From Bacteroidales bacterium (GTDB lineage: Bacteria; Bacteroidota; Bacteroidia; Bacteroidales; UBA12077), in assembly GCA_028282785.1 (NCBI GenBank), contig JANQHE010000057.1, forward strand, positions 62,001 to 126,000: 64,000 nucleotides of DNA, written 5' to 3'. Under the pieces are notes generated by a model. The model did not search any database. It was not told the origin of the DNA and worked only from the letters and a program-made list of their open reading frames with translations. The position numbers and the translations under genes were made by a program. Positions 55,785-64,000 of this stretch are shown one piece after another (the first letter of the stretch is position 1; each line of letters begins with the position of its first letter).

Positions 55785-58430
55785 ATGTTAGTGAAAATTA
55801 GTAAAAAGAGACATTCAGGCTCTTTCAGGGTAGGCCTTTTGGTTTTTTTAATTCTCAACCTTCTGCATTTTGCAGGAAATTCACAGAATTACAAATCAAT
55901 AGAAAATAATAAATTAAACTTAAATAAAACAGATTATACTCTGAAAGAAATATTTTCCGAACTAGAAAAAAACAATGATATTTTTCTGAGTATCAACGAA
56001 AATGAATTAGATTTAAATCGGAATGTTAAATTTCCCAAAAGGAACCTTTCTATAAAGGAAATACTTTCCGAATTGGAAAAACAAGCGGGATTAGATTATA
56101 AATTCGCCAGTAAACAAATCATAATTCGAAAAAAACAAACACTTAAAAAAAATAATTCAACTTACTCGTTAAGTGGTTATGTTAAAGATAACGAAAGCGG
56201 CGAATCACTTATTGGAGTAAATGTTTATTTGCAAGGATCATACCAGGGATCAACCACAAATGTTTACGGATTTTATTCTTTAACACTTCCGGAAGGAAAA
56301 CATAAAATTGTTTACTCATACCTTGGCTTTGAAGAACAAATAGTTGAAGTTGACCTAACTAAAAATACAACGTTGAGTATTGAACTTAAAACAGCTACAA
56401 CCAAACTTGAAGAAGTTGTAATTAAAGGTGAGAAAAAGAATGATAACATTATTTCTCATAAAATGGGTTACGAGAAATTGCAACCTAACATAATTAAAAG
56501 AATGCCTGTACTACTTGGTGAATCAGATGTAATAAAAACTTTAAAACTTATGCCAGGGGTTCAATCTACGGGCGAAACAAGCTCAGGTTTAAGCGTAAGA
56601 GGTGGAAATTACGACCAGAACCTAATTATTCTTGATGAGGCTACCGTATACAATGCATCGCATTTTTTAGGCTTTTTCTCAGTTTTTAATACGGATGCAA
56701 TAAATAATGTCGAGTTTTATAAAGGAAATATTCCAGCAGAATATAGTGGCAGATTATCATCGGTAATTGATATCAGAATGAAAGAAGGTGATATGAAAAA
56801 GCTTTCCGTTGATGGTGGAATAGGTTTGATTGCAAGTAAACTTACTATAAGTGCTCCAATAGTAAAGGATAAAGGTTCATTCCTTATCTCGGGCCGAAGA
56901 ACATATCTTGATCTGTTTACGGCATTCAGTAAGAATAAGGATACACAAAATACCAAGGTTTATTTTTACGACTTAAACTTAAAAGCTAACTATAAAATAA
57001 ATGATAATAATCGTATTTATCTTTCAGGATACTTTGGTAAGGATCATTTTGGGGTTAAAGACCAGGAACCCAGCTATTCATTAAGATGGGGTAACTATAC
57101 AGGGACATTACGCTGGAATCATTTATATGGTAGTAAGTTATTCTCAAATGTTTCATTTATTGTAAGTAATTACAATTTTAGTAACGAAATGAAATATAAA
57201 GAAGATGGATTTAAATGGGATGCTCAATTAGAAGATTACACTACCAAAATTGATTTTTCTTATTTTCCTAATCCTAAGAATACTATCAAATTTGGAGTTC
57301 ATTCAACATTTCATTATTTCAGTCCGGGAAAAGTAGAATCCAAATTCGATACCCTATCAGGTAATTTCAAGCTACCATCAATTAGGTCTTTAGAGTACGG
57401 AGCGTATTTAGGCAACAATCAAAAAATCACACCAAAATTCTCGATTCAATATGGTTTACATTACTCTTTATTTCAAAATGTAGGGAAAAATACTATTTAT
57501 ACCTACAATGATCAATATGAACATATCGATACTACCATTTATAATATGGGTGAAATTTTTAATACTCAAGGTGGTTTTGAACCGCGAGTTAGTATGAATT
57601 ATGTTTTTAATGATTATAACTCGGTAAAAGCAAGTTACTCGCGAACACGGCAATATATACAACGGGTTTCAAATACAGCCTCCGGAACACCATTAGATAT
57701 TTGGGTTCCATCAAATCCGAACGTTAAGCCTCAAATTGGGGATCTCTATTCGGCCGGTTATTTTCGTAATCTTAAATTTAAAGATATTAAAACTTCCGTT
57801 GAATTCTATTATAGTGATATGCAAAACCAAATTGATTTTAAGGATCATGCTGAGGTATATCTGACTGAAGAAATCGAGAAAGAAATGCGATTTGGTAAAG
57901 CCCGTGCTTATGGAATGGAAGTTAGCATTAAAAAGGAAACAGGAAAGTTCAATGGTTGGATCAGTTATACTTTATCTCGGGCCGAAAGAAAAATAGAATC
58001 ATTAAATAATGACGAATGGTATCTTTCTCCGTATGACAGGACCCATAATTTATCGATTGTTATGAATTATGATATCACAAAAAGAATGTCTCTTTCAGCC
58101 AATTGGGTGTACACATCAGGACAAGCATTTACTTCTCCAACCGGAAAATATCGTTATGGAAATAAGCAATTACTATTGTATTCCGGTAAAAATGAAGACA
58201 GGCTACCTGCATATCATCGATTGGATTTAGGAATACAGATAAAATCAAAACCAAAACCCGACAGAAAGTTTAGTAGTAGTGTTAATCTATCGGTATACAA
58301 TGCTTATTCTGCAAAAAACCCAATGATGTCCATTGTTTTTGTTGAGGACGAAAACGACCCTACAAAAATGCTGGCTAAAAAGTATTATTTACCTATCATT
58401 CCAACAATAAGTTATAACTTCAACTTTTAA
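55785..58430 (+). CDS. TonB-dependent receptor with STN and carboxypeptidase-regulatory-like domains
   Basis: The 881-aa protein has a signal peptide (about 1-33), an STN domain (about 50-118), a carboxypeptidase-regulatory-like domain (about 127-205, SGYVKDNESGESLIGVNVYL), a plug (about 225-330, GLSVRGGNYDQNLIILDEAT) and a barrel ending in the aromatic SYNFNF. It is shorter than SusC and has no SusD partner. It is followed after 11 bp by a DUF4249 lipoprotein, a common Bacteroidota pairing. The STN domain should signal to the FecR encoded just upstream. The substrate is unknown. Confidence 0.93.
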   Translation: MLVKISKKRHSGSFRVGLLVFLILNLLHFAGNSQNYKSIENNKLNLNKTDYTLKEIFSELEKNNDIFLSINENELDLNRNVKFPKRNLSIKEILSELEKQAGLDYKFASKQIIIRKKQTLKKNNSTYSLSGYVKDNESGESLIGVNVYLQGSYQGSTTNVYGFYSLTLPEGKHKIVYSYLGFEEQIVEVDLTKNTTLSIELKTATTKLEEVVIKGEKKNDNIISHKMGYEKLQPNIIKRMPVLLGESDVIKTLKLMPGVQSTGETSSGLSVRGGNYDQNLIILDEATVYNASHFLGFFSVFNTDAINNVEFYKGNIPAEYSGRLSSVIDIRMKEGDMKKLSVDGGIGLIASKLTISAPIVKDKGSFLISGRRTYLDLFTAFSKNKDTQNTKVYFYDLNLKANYKINDNNRIYLSGYFGKDHFGVKDQEPSYSLRWGNYTGTLRWNHLYGSKLFSNVSFIVSNYNFSNEMKYKEDGFKWDAQLEDYTTKIDFSYFPNPKNTIKFGVHSTFHYFSPGKVESKFDTLSGNFKLPSIRSLEYGAYLGNNQKITPKFSIQYGLHYSLFQNVGKNTIYTYNDQYEHIDTTIYNMGEIFNTQGGFEPRVSMNYVFNDYNSVKASYSRTRQYIQRVSNTASGTPLDIWVPSNPNVKPQIGDLYSAGYFRNLKFKDIKTSVEFYYSDMQNQIDFKDHAEVYLTEEIEKEMRFGKARAYGMEVSIKKETGKFNGWISYTLSRAERKIESLNNDEWYLSPYDRTHNLSIVMNYDITKRMSLSANWVYTSGQAFTSPTGKYRYGNKQLLLYSGKNEDRLPAYHRLDLGIQIKSKPKPDRKFSSSVNLSVYNAYSAKNPMMSIVFVEDENDPTKMLAKKYYLPIIPTISYNFNF

Positions 58431-58441
58431 AAAACAAAATC

Positions 58442-59320
58442 ATGAAATATATATCAATATTTATATCAATTTGTCTCAGTTTATCGCTTCTTTTAACATC
58501 GTGTGAAGAAGAGGTAGAATGGGAAGTTAAAAACGAACAAACATTGCTTGTTGTAGAAGGAAAAATAAGCAACGAAAATAAAAATCATGTTGTTTATTTA
58601 GCAAGAACCACCGGTTTATATGAAGAAGTAGATAAAATCCCCGTAAATGGTGCAAACTTAAACATTACCGATGGAACAAATTCTTATGATCTGATTGAAG
58701 CTCCTGGTAACAAAGGAAAGTATGAAACTATAGATGTTTTTAGTGGTGTGCCAGGGACAACCTATACGCTTATTATTAATTTAGATGAACCTATAAATGG
58801 AAAATCATACTACGAAGCCAGCGATGTAATGAAAGATCCGTTTATTTTTGAAAGTGCGATCTCTTATATCGATCAAATAGACTTTATCACCGAGGATGAT
58901 TCCACATATCAAATGATCACCTATTTATACGGGCAACAACCGGATTCAGATAAAAACTTCTATTTGGGAGAAATTTATAAAAATGATAGTATAATAACAG
59001 ATACAATTACAAAATCAATCATTGTGAATCCTTTGGAATGGGGTACTGAAGATGAAGGTCTTGTTCCATTGTTTTATTATGAAGATTCAAAGAAATTTGT
59101 TCATCAGACCCTTAATTTCAGGCTGATGTCAATATCCGAAGAATACTATAATTTCTTACAGGAAGTTAATTCTGCCAGTGAAGAACCGGACCCGTTAGGG
59201 TTATCAGGTCCATTAGCAAATGTAAAAAGTAATGTTCCTGATGCCTTAGGTTTTTTCTCTGCCGTGGCAGTTGAAACAGGTGAGTTTTATGTACAAACGG
59301 CGGATGAAGTCGATAAATAA
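58442..59320 (+). CDS. DUF4249 lipoprotein
   Basis: The 292-aa protein has a lipoprotein signal (hydrophobic 7-19, Cys in LLTSCEEEVEWEV) with acidic residues after the Cys, as for surface lipoproteins. The DUF4249 features are VVEGKISNENKNHVVYLART near the start and GVPGTTYTLIINLDEP. The members accompany TonB receptors like the gene 11 bp upstream and probably act as their extracellular partner. Its stop is only 2 bp from the convergent atpG stop, with no terminator between. Confidence 0.87.
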   Translation: MKYISIFISICLSLSLLLTSCEEEVEWEVKNEQTLLVVEGKISNENKNHVVYLARTTGLYEEVDKIPVNGANLNITDGTNSYDLIEAPGNKGKYETIDVFSGVPGTTYTLIINLDEPINGKSYYEASDVMKDPFIFESAISYIDQIDFITEDDSTYQMITYLYGQQPDSDKNFYLGEIYKNDSIITDTITKSIIVNPLEWGTEDEGLVPLFYYEDSKKFVHQTLNFRLMSISEEYYNFLQEVNSASEEPDPLGLSGPLANVKSNVPDALGFFSAVAVETGEFYVQTADEVDK

Positions 59321-59322
59321 AA

Positions 59323-60201
59323 TTACTTACTAAGAGCTTCGGCACCACTGACAATTTCAAGTATCTCGTTAGTAATTGCAGCTTGTCTTGCCTTGTTATA
59401 GTGTAACTGAAGCTCCTTAATTAGTCCTGTAGCATTATCAGTAGCTTTGTGCATGGCTGTCATCCGGGCACCATGCTCAGCTGCCAAGGATTCAAGCATT
59501 GCTTCATAAAACTGTATTTTCAGAGATTTTGGTATTAATTCTTTTACTATATATTCTTTTGTAGGTTCAAAAATATAATCAAAGCTGTCGACAGTTTCTA
59601 TATCTTGAGGCAGTTCAATTGGTAAATATTGGTCTGTTGTTAAAATTTGAACTGCTGCATTCTTAAAACGATTATATACCAATAATACCTGATCGTAACT
59701 TCCTTCAACATAACTCTGCATTATATCCTCAATTAAAGGAACAGCATTACTAAACGTAAGATTGTCCAGAATATCATTATTTACAAAAACCGTTTCAAAT
59801 CCTTTGGATTTATAAAATTCCGATCCGCTTTTACCGATTGAAAAAATAGCAACATTTCCTTCTTTATATTCACCGAAATAATCTTCTTCTACAAGTTTAG
59901 TAACCTGCTTAATTACGTTAGCATTAAAAGCCCCGCACAGGCCCTTATTCGAAGTAACAGAAACTATTAAAATCTTTTTGGGTATACCCTTTCTTGAATA
60001 AATATTTTCTTCTTCAATCTCAATGGTTTTATTTATATTAAATAAAATCTGATGTAATTTACCGGCATAAGGTCTAAGATTAATAACTGCATCCTGAGTT
60101 CTTTTCAGTTTAGCTGCAGAAACCATCTTCATCGCACTTGTAATTTGCTTGGTTGATTTAACCGAAGCAATTCGAGTACGTATTTCCTTTAAGTTTGCCA
60201 T
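59323..60201 (-). CDS. atpG: ATP synthase F1 gamma subunit
   Basis: The 292-aa protein has the long N-terminal helix (LKEIRTRIASVKSTKQITSA) and the C-terminal helix (ITNEILEIVSGAEAL) that together form the rotating central shaft, and the usual SVTSNKGLCGAFN motif. It follows atpA by 3 bp and is the last gene of the operon; the beta and epsilon genes are not downstream. Confidence 0.96.
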   Translation of the reverse strand: MANLKEIRTRIASVKSTKQITSAMKMVSAAKLKRTQDAVINLRPYAGKLHQILFNINKTIEIEEENIYSRKGIPKKILIVSVTSNKGLCGAFNANVIKQVTKLVEEDYFGEYKEGNVAIFSIGKSGSEFYKSKGFETVFVNNDILDNLTFSNAVPLIEDIMQSYVEGSYDQVLLVYNRFKNAAVQILTTDQYLPIELPQDIETVDSFDYIFEPTKEYIVKELIPKSLKIQFYEAMLESLAAEHGARMTAMHKATDNATGLIKELQLHYNKARQAAITNEILEIVSGAEALSK

Positions 60202-60204
60202 CTA

Positions 60205-61788
60205 CTATTCAACTTTATATTTTAGTGCTACTTCTTTTGCTACTGTTTCCAGAGTATTTGTTACTTCATCAGTTATTTTTCCTGATTTTAAAACATCAAG
60301 ATCATTTTGATACCGGGTTTCCATCATTGTGAGAAAATCTTCTTCAAATTCTTTCACCTTTTCTACCGGAACATCACCTAATAAACCATTTGTTCCACAA
60401 TATATGATTGCAATTTGTTTCTCAACAGACATTGGTTTATACTGGCCTTGCTTAAGAATTTCAACATTCTTTGCTCCTTTATCCAGAACAGCCATTGTAG
60501 CTGCATCCAAATCAGAACCAAACTTAGCAAATGCTTCTAATTCGCGATATTGCGCCTGGTCCAGTTTTAATGTACCAGCCACTTTTTTCATTGATTTAAT
60601 CTGAGCATTACCTCCTACACGAGATACCGAAATACCCACATTAATTGCAGGTTTTACACCTGAGTTAAATAAATCTGATTCCAGGAATATCTGACCATCT
60701 GTAATCGATATTACATTAGTTGGAATATATGCAGAAACATCACCAGCTTGAGTTTCAATTATTGGTAAAGCAGTTAATGATCCGCCTCCTTTTACTTTTC
60801 CTTTCAAAGATTCCGGAAGATCATTCATTTGAGCGGCAATTTCGTCCGATTGAATAATTTTTGCAGCTCTTTCTAATAATCTTGAATGTAAATAAAATAC
60901 GTCACCGGGATATGCTTCACGTCCGGGAGGGCGACGTAATAACAATGAAACTTCCCTATATGCTACAGCTTGTTTTGATAGATCATCATAAATAATTAAT
61001 GCAGGACGCCCTGTATCTCTAAAATATTCACCTATACAAGCACCAGCGAACGGTGCAAAAAATTGTAATGCCGCAGGATCCGATGCTGTGGCAGAAACAA
61101 TAGTTGTATAGGCCATTGCACCATGTTTTTCTAAGGTATCAGCTATGTTCGCTACGGTAGAACCCTTTTGTCCAACTGCTACATAAATACAATATACAGG
61201 CTCTCCTCTATCGAAAAATTCTTTTTGATTAATGATTGTATCAATTGCTATGGCTGTTTTCCCTGTTTGGCGGTCACCAATGATTAACTCACGTTGCCCG
61301 CGCCCTATAGGAATCATAGCGTCAATTGGTTTCAATCCAGTCTGAATTGGTTCATTTACAGGTTGACGATATATAACTCCCGGAGCTTTACGCTCCAATG
61401 GCATTTCAAAAAGCTCACCATTAATTGGCCCTTTACCATCAATAGTTTCTCCAATCGTATTAATAACTCTTCCTAACAAACCTTCTCCAACTCTAATGGA
61501 AGCAATTCTTTTTGTTCTTTTTACCTGGTCACCTTCTTTAACTTCTTCTGAAGAACCTAAAAGTACAGCACCTACATTATCCTCTTCAAGGTTTAGAACA
61601 ATCCCTTTCATTCCACTTTCAAACTCAATCAACTCGTTTGATTGAACATTGGATAAACCATAAATTCTGGCTATACCGTCACCTACCTGTAAAACACTAC
61701 CTACTTCTTCGAGTTCGGAATTCGTAGTAAAGCCTTCTAATTCCTTTTTTAAAATTGATGAGACTTCTCCGGGTTTAATTCCTGCCAT
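60205..61788 (-). CDS. atpA: ATP synthase F1 alpha subunit
   Basis: The 527-aa protein has the P-loop GDRQTGKT (171-178), the Walker B-type [20 protein letters not shown] stretch, and the [14 protein letters not shown] segment with the Arg that contacts the beta catalytic site. It is full length. It is a regulatory nucleotide-binding subunit of F1. Confidence 0.97.
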   Translation of the reverse strand: MAGIKPGEVSSILKKELEGFTTNSELEEVGSVLQVGDGIARIYGLSNVQSNELIEFESGMKGIVLNLEEDNVGAVLLGSSEEVKEGDQVKRTKRIASIRVGEGLLGRVINTIGETIDGKGPINGELFEMPLERKAPGVIYRQPVNEPIQTGLKPIDAMIPIGRGQRELIIGDRQTGKTAIAIDTIINQKEFFDRGEPVYCIYVAVGQKGSTVANIADTLEKHGAMAYTTIVSATASDPAALQFFAPFAGACIGEYFRDTGRPALIIYDDLSKQAVAYREVSLLLRRPPGREAYPGDVFYLHSRLLERAAKIIQSDEIAAQMNDLPESLKGKVKGGGSLTALPIIETQAGDVSAYIPTNVISITDGQIFLESDLFNSGVKPAINVGISVSRVGGNAQIKSMKKVAGTLKLDQAQYRELEAFAKFGSDLDAATMAVLDKGAKNVEILKQGQYKPMSVEKQIAIIYCGTNGLLGDVPVEKVKEFEEDFLTMMETRYQNDLDVLKSGKITDEVTNTLETVAKEVALKYKVE

Positions 61789-61806
61789 AGCTAATATTTT
61801 AATATA

Positions 61807-62370
61807 TTATTTTTTCTTTTTAGTATTAAAATCAATACTTACAAATTGATTTCGTAATTCTTGTATTTGTCTTGAAACGCTTAAATCTAATTGTTTATCA
61901 TCAACCTGAATTATCATTCCTCCAATAATTGATTCATCAACTTTTGTATTTAATTCCACAGGAGATTTAAATGTTTGTTCTATAGATTTTTTGATTTTTT
62001 CCTTATGAGTTCTGGTTAAATCGAACGATGTTGTTAAAACAGCAGTTTTTATTCCTTTATTTTTCTTATATATTGAAATAAAATTATTACATATACTTTT
62101 TATGTGATTTTCGCGCTTATTTTTAACAATTAGGCTCAAAAACGATAAAGTATATTCCGTCACTTTATTTTTGAACAATTTGGTTAAAATCTCAGCCTTT
62201 TTTGATGCTTTTATTAGAGGATGCTCTAGTAGAACATTAACATCTTCATTTTCCTCGAACCACTGAAGTATTGTATGTATATCCTGTTTTACCGAATTGA
62301 GTTGATTTTTTTCTTCAGCCAGGAGAAAAAGCGATTTGGCATACCTGATATTAATATGGCTCTGATGCAT
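61807..62370 (-). CDS. atpH: ATP synthase F1 delta subunit
   Basis: The 187-aa protein matches the OSCP/delta family: N-terminal helical domain (NIRYAKSLFLLAEEKNQLNS) and the C-terminal VDESIIGGMIIQVDDKQLDL motif. It links F1 to the peripheral stalk. Position between atpF (7 bp) and atpA (18 bp) is typical. Confidence 0.94.
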   Translation of the reverse strand: MHQSHINIRYAKSLFLLAEEKNQLNSVKQDIHTILQWFEENEDVNVLLEHPLIKASKKAEILTKLFKNKVTEYTLSFLSLIVKNKRENHIKSICNNFISIYKKNKGIKTAVLTTSFDLTRTHKEKIKKSIEQTFKSPVELNTKVDESIIGGMIIQVDDKQLDLSVSRQIQELRNQFVSIDFNTKKKK

Positions 62371-62377
62371 AACTTAC

Positions 62378-62872
62378 CTAATTCAAATCTATATCTTTTA
62401 CAAGATCATCAATTAATTTTTTTTGTGTTGATTCATTTCCTAAATTCTGTTTCAAGATTTTTTCCGCAATATCAACTGATAATGTAGCAATCTGATTTTT
62501 AATCTCATTTATTACCAGATTCTTTTCGTATTCAACACTTAGCCTTGCTTCTTCAATAATTTTCTTTGCTTCTTTTTTAGCTGTTTCTTTTGCCTCTTCA
62601 ATAATATTATTCTTTAACTCTTTCGCTTCTTTTAAAAGGTTCTCTCTTTCAATCTTAGCTAATTGAGTAATTTTTTCATTTCCGAATTCGATTTTAGCCA
62701 TTTCTTCTTTAGCCTGCTGCGCAGCTTCCAAACTTTTCTGTATTGATCTTTCGCGATATTTTAATGCAGCTAATATTGGCCTCCAGGCATATTTGATCAA
62801 AACATAAAGAACAACACCAAAGGATATCAACATCCATATTAAAAGCCCAAGGTCTGGTTTTATAATTTCCAT
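62378..62872 (-). CDS. atpF: ATP synthase F0 b subunit
   Basis: The true start is ATG 62872 (MEIIKPDLGLLIWMLISFG), giving 164 aa; a TTG 9 nt upstream would add three residues. One N-terminal TM helix (about 7-27) is followed by a long charged coiled coil, as in the b stalk. It is 7 bp before atpH and 62 bp after atpE. Confidence 0.95.
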   Translation of the reverse strand: MEIIKPDLGLLIWMLISFGVVLYVLIKYAWRPILAALKYRERSIQKSLEAAQQAKEEMAKIEFGNEKITQLAKIERENLLKEAKELKNNIIEEAKETAKKEAKKIIEEARLSVEYEKNLVINEIKNQIATLSVDIAEKILKQNLGNESTQKKLIDDLVKDIDLN

Positions 62873-62934
62873 AATACACAATTTTAAATTAAAACTTTAC
62901 AGGCAGCCAACCGCTGCTCTGTAAAGTAAAATCC

Positions 62935-63192
62935 TTAAACAAATAAGATAAGGAAACATACCACAATAGCAAAGAAAGCAACACCCTCAATCAGTGCGGC
63001 AGCAACGATCATATTTGACCTGATGTCACCTGCAGCTTCAGGCTGGCGAGCAATAGATTCCATAGCTGATATGCCGATTTTACCGATACCGAATGCTGCA
63101 GCGAATGCAGCAAGTGCAGCACCAAACCCGGCGGTAGCATGCGAAATTGCTATGCTTTCAATTACCAATAAAATTGTACCTAGTGTAAACAT
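62935..63192 (-). CDS. atpE: ATP synthase F0 c subunit
   Basis: The 85-aa protein is two TM helices around the polar loop ARQPEA. The ion-binding Glu is in ALIEGVAFFA of helix 2. The Gln of the first helix and the Ser after the Glu that mark Na+-type rings are absent (Ile and Gly here), so a proton-type ring is more likely; this is an inference from a by-eye alignment. Confidence 0.95.
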   Translation of the reverse strand: MFTLGTILLVIESIAISHATAGFGAALAAFAAAFGIGKIGISAMESIARQPEAAGDIRSNMIVAAALIEGVAFFAIVVCFLILFV

Positions 63193-63223
63193 AGTGTTAA
63201 TTTTAAAGTGAATATATGGTTAT

Positions 63224-64000
63224 TTAATGATCAGATTCTGATGCCATTCCAAAATAAATGGCAGATAATATAGTAAACACATAAGCCTGGATAAATGCAA
63301 CCAACAATTCAAGCATTGTCATAAAAATAGTAAATGCAATTGAAACTGGTGATACCGCATATCCCAACTTTGCATCCATGCTTCCAAAAATAAAGATCAA
63401 ACTAAAAAAGCCCAATATAATAATATGCCCTGCCGAAATGTTTGCAAACAAACGAATCATTAATACAAAAGGTTTAATAATTATGCCCATTAATTCAATA
63501 AATGGAATTAATGGCACGGGCAGCTTCAACCACCAGGGAACACCTGGTGAGTTAAATATATGTTTCCAATAGTTTTTATTTCCAGTTAAGTTTGTAGTAA
63601 AAAAAGTAGCTAAAGCAAGAGCCATGGTCACAGTAATATTGCCTGTTACATTAGCTCCCCCAGGTAAAATAGGTACCAATCCTAATAAATTATTTAATAA
63701 TATAAAAAAGAAAATTGTTAATAAGAAAGGTGTATACTTTTCGTAGCTATGTTCTCCAATACTATTTTTCGCAATATCGTCGCGAATAAATAAAATAAGG
63801 GGTTCTAATAAAGATTGCAGCCCTTTTGGAGGTAAACCTTCTCTTCTTGCATATGTCTTTGCTACAGAAATAAAAATAAAAATTAATAATGCACCACTAA
63901 ACCAAATAGCAACTACATTTTTTGTAATTGAAATATCGAATGGGCGTTCAAGAAACTCTCCATGATCATCAACTTCAATTATCTTGTTTTTATGTGGCCC
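63224..64000 (-). CDS. atpB: ATP synthase F0 a subunit, cut by the right edge
   Basis: The minus-strand frame stays open to the window end, so the start lies beyond 64000. The visible 258 residues include FLERPFDISITKNV, the LLTIFFFILFNNLLGLVP helix and the essential Arg in MIRLFANISAGHIII, followed by the last helices. The a subunit forms the proton half-channels against the c ring. A shorter start near 63679 would remove conserved helices and is wrong. It is 31 bp upstream of atpE. Confidence 0.95.
   Translation of the reverse strand, partial: GPHKNKIIEVDDHGEFLERPFDISITKNVVAIWFSGALLIFIFISVAKTYARREGLPPKGLQSLLEPLILFIRDDIAKNSIGEHSYEKYTPFLLTIFFFILLNNLLGLVPILPGGANVTGNITVTMALALATFFTTNLTGNKNYWKHIFNSPGVPWWLKLPVPLIPFIELMGIIIKPFVLMIRLFANISAGHIIILGFFSLIFIFGSMDAKLGYAVSPVSIAFTIFMTMLELLVAFIQAYVFTILSAIYFGMASESDH

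Noticed and set aside
63224-63679. Full-length 151-aa atpB
   Set aside because: The frame continues to the window edge and encodes conserved a-subunit helices upstream, so this is only its C-terminal part.
1-64000. tRNA, rRNA, riboswitch or CRISPR elements
   Set aside because: Reading the intergenic stretches on both strands showed no T-loop/CCA patterns, no spaced identical repeats and no known riboswitch core.

Overview
The window is AT-rich chromosomal DNA from a member of the Bacteroidota, probably class Bacteroidia and possibly the Marinilabiliales type; that placement is inference. The evidence is a type IX secretion C-terminal domain, SusC/SusD and FecR/ECF-sigma surface-signalling loci, a DUF4249 lipoprotein beside a TonB receptor, a CCDC81-type HU/SPOR protein, large hybrid histidine kinases, promoters of the TTTG/TAnnTTTG type, and an atpB-E-F-H-A-G operon with no beta or epsilon gene after gamma.

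Layout. 1-7964: an edge-truncated membrane protein, a T9SS cargo protein, a two-gene restriction-modification locus (PD-(D/E)XK nuclease plus Eco57I-like adenine methylase), dGTPase and a PagL-like lipid A deacylase. 8237-12867: a 1091-aa hybrid sensor kinase and an HU/SPOR protein. 13018-17400: a polyamine operon (arginine decarboxylase, agmatinase, radical SAM/SPASM protein, deoxyhypusine synthase-like protein) closed by a long palindromic terminator. 17452-22137: a MazG-like gene, a small barrel protein and a broken second copy of mazG, then an esterase, a Crp-type regulator, a SpoIIE-type phosphatase and EF-P. 22237-34805: a SusC/SusD/lipoprotein locus with its FecR and ECF sigma, plus an M16 peptidase and a thioredoxin-like protein, bracketed by what look like IS256-family scars. 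34969-37847: a DUF3108 protein, TsaB and an RND adaptor. 38013-41591: a second hybrid kinase and a YgjP-like metalloprotein.

41682-52087 is the most unusual part. Four tandem paralogous membrane receptors (Cache, HAMP, GAF, coiled coil and, in three of them, PAS) lie 9-26 bp apart and are followed 11 bp later by an [FeFe]-hydrogenase-like iron-sulfur protein. None of the four has a recognisable kinase, cyclase or chemotaxis output domain. The block has a plausible promoter before it and a terminator after it, so it looks like one transcription unit, perhaps for sensing redox state or H2 together with small ligands.

52152-59320: a TPR protein, an AlbA_2 regulator, and a second sigma/FecR/TonB receptor/DUF4249 signalling locus. 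59323-64000: the ATP synthase genes on the minus strand, with atpB running off the right edge. I saw no tRNA, rRNA or CRISPR array.
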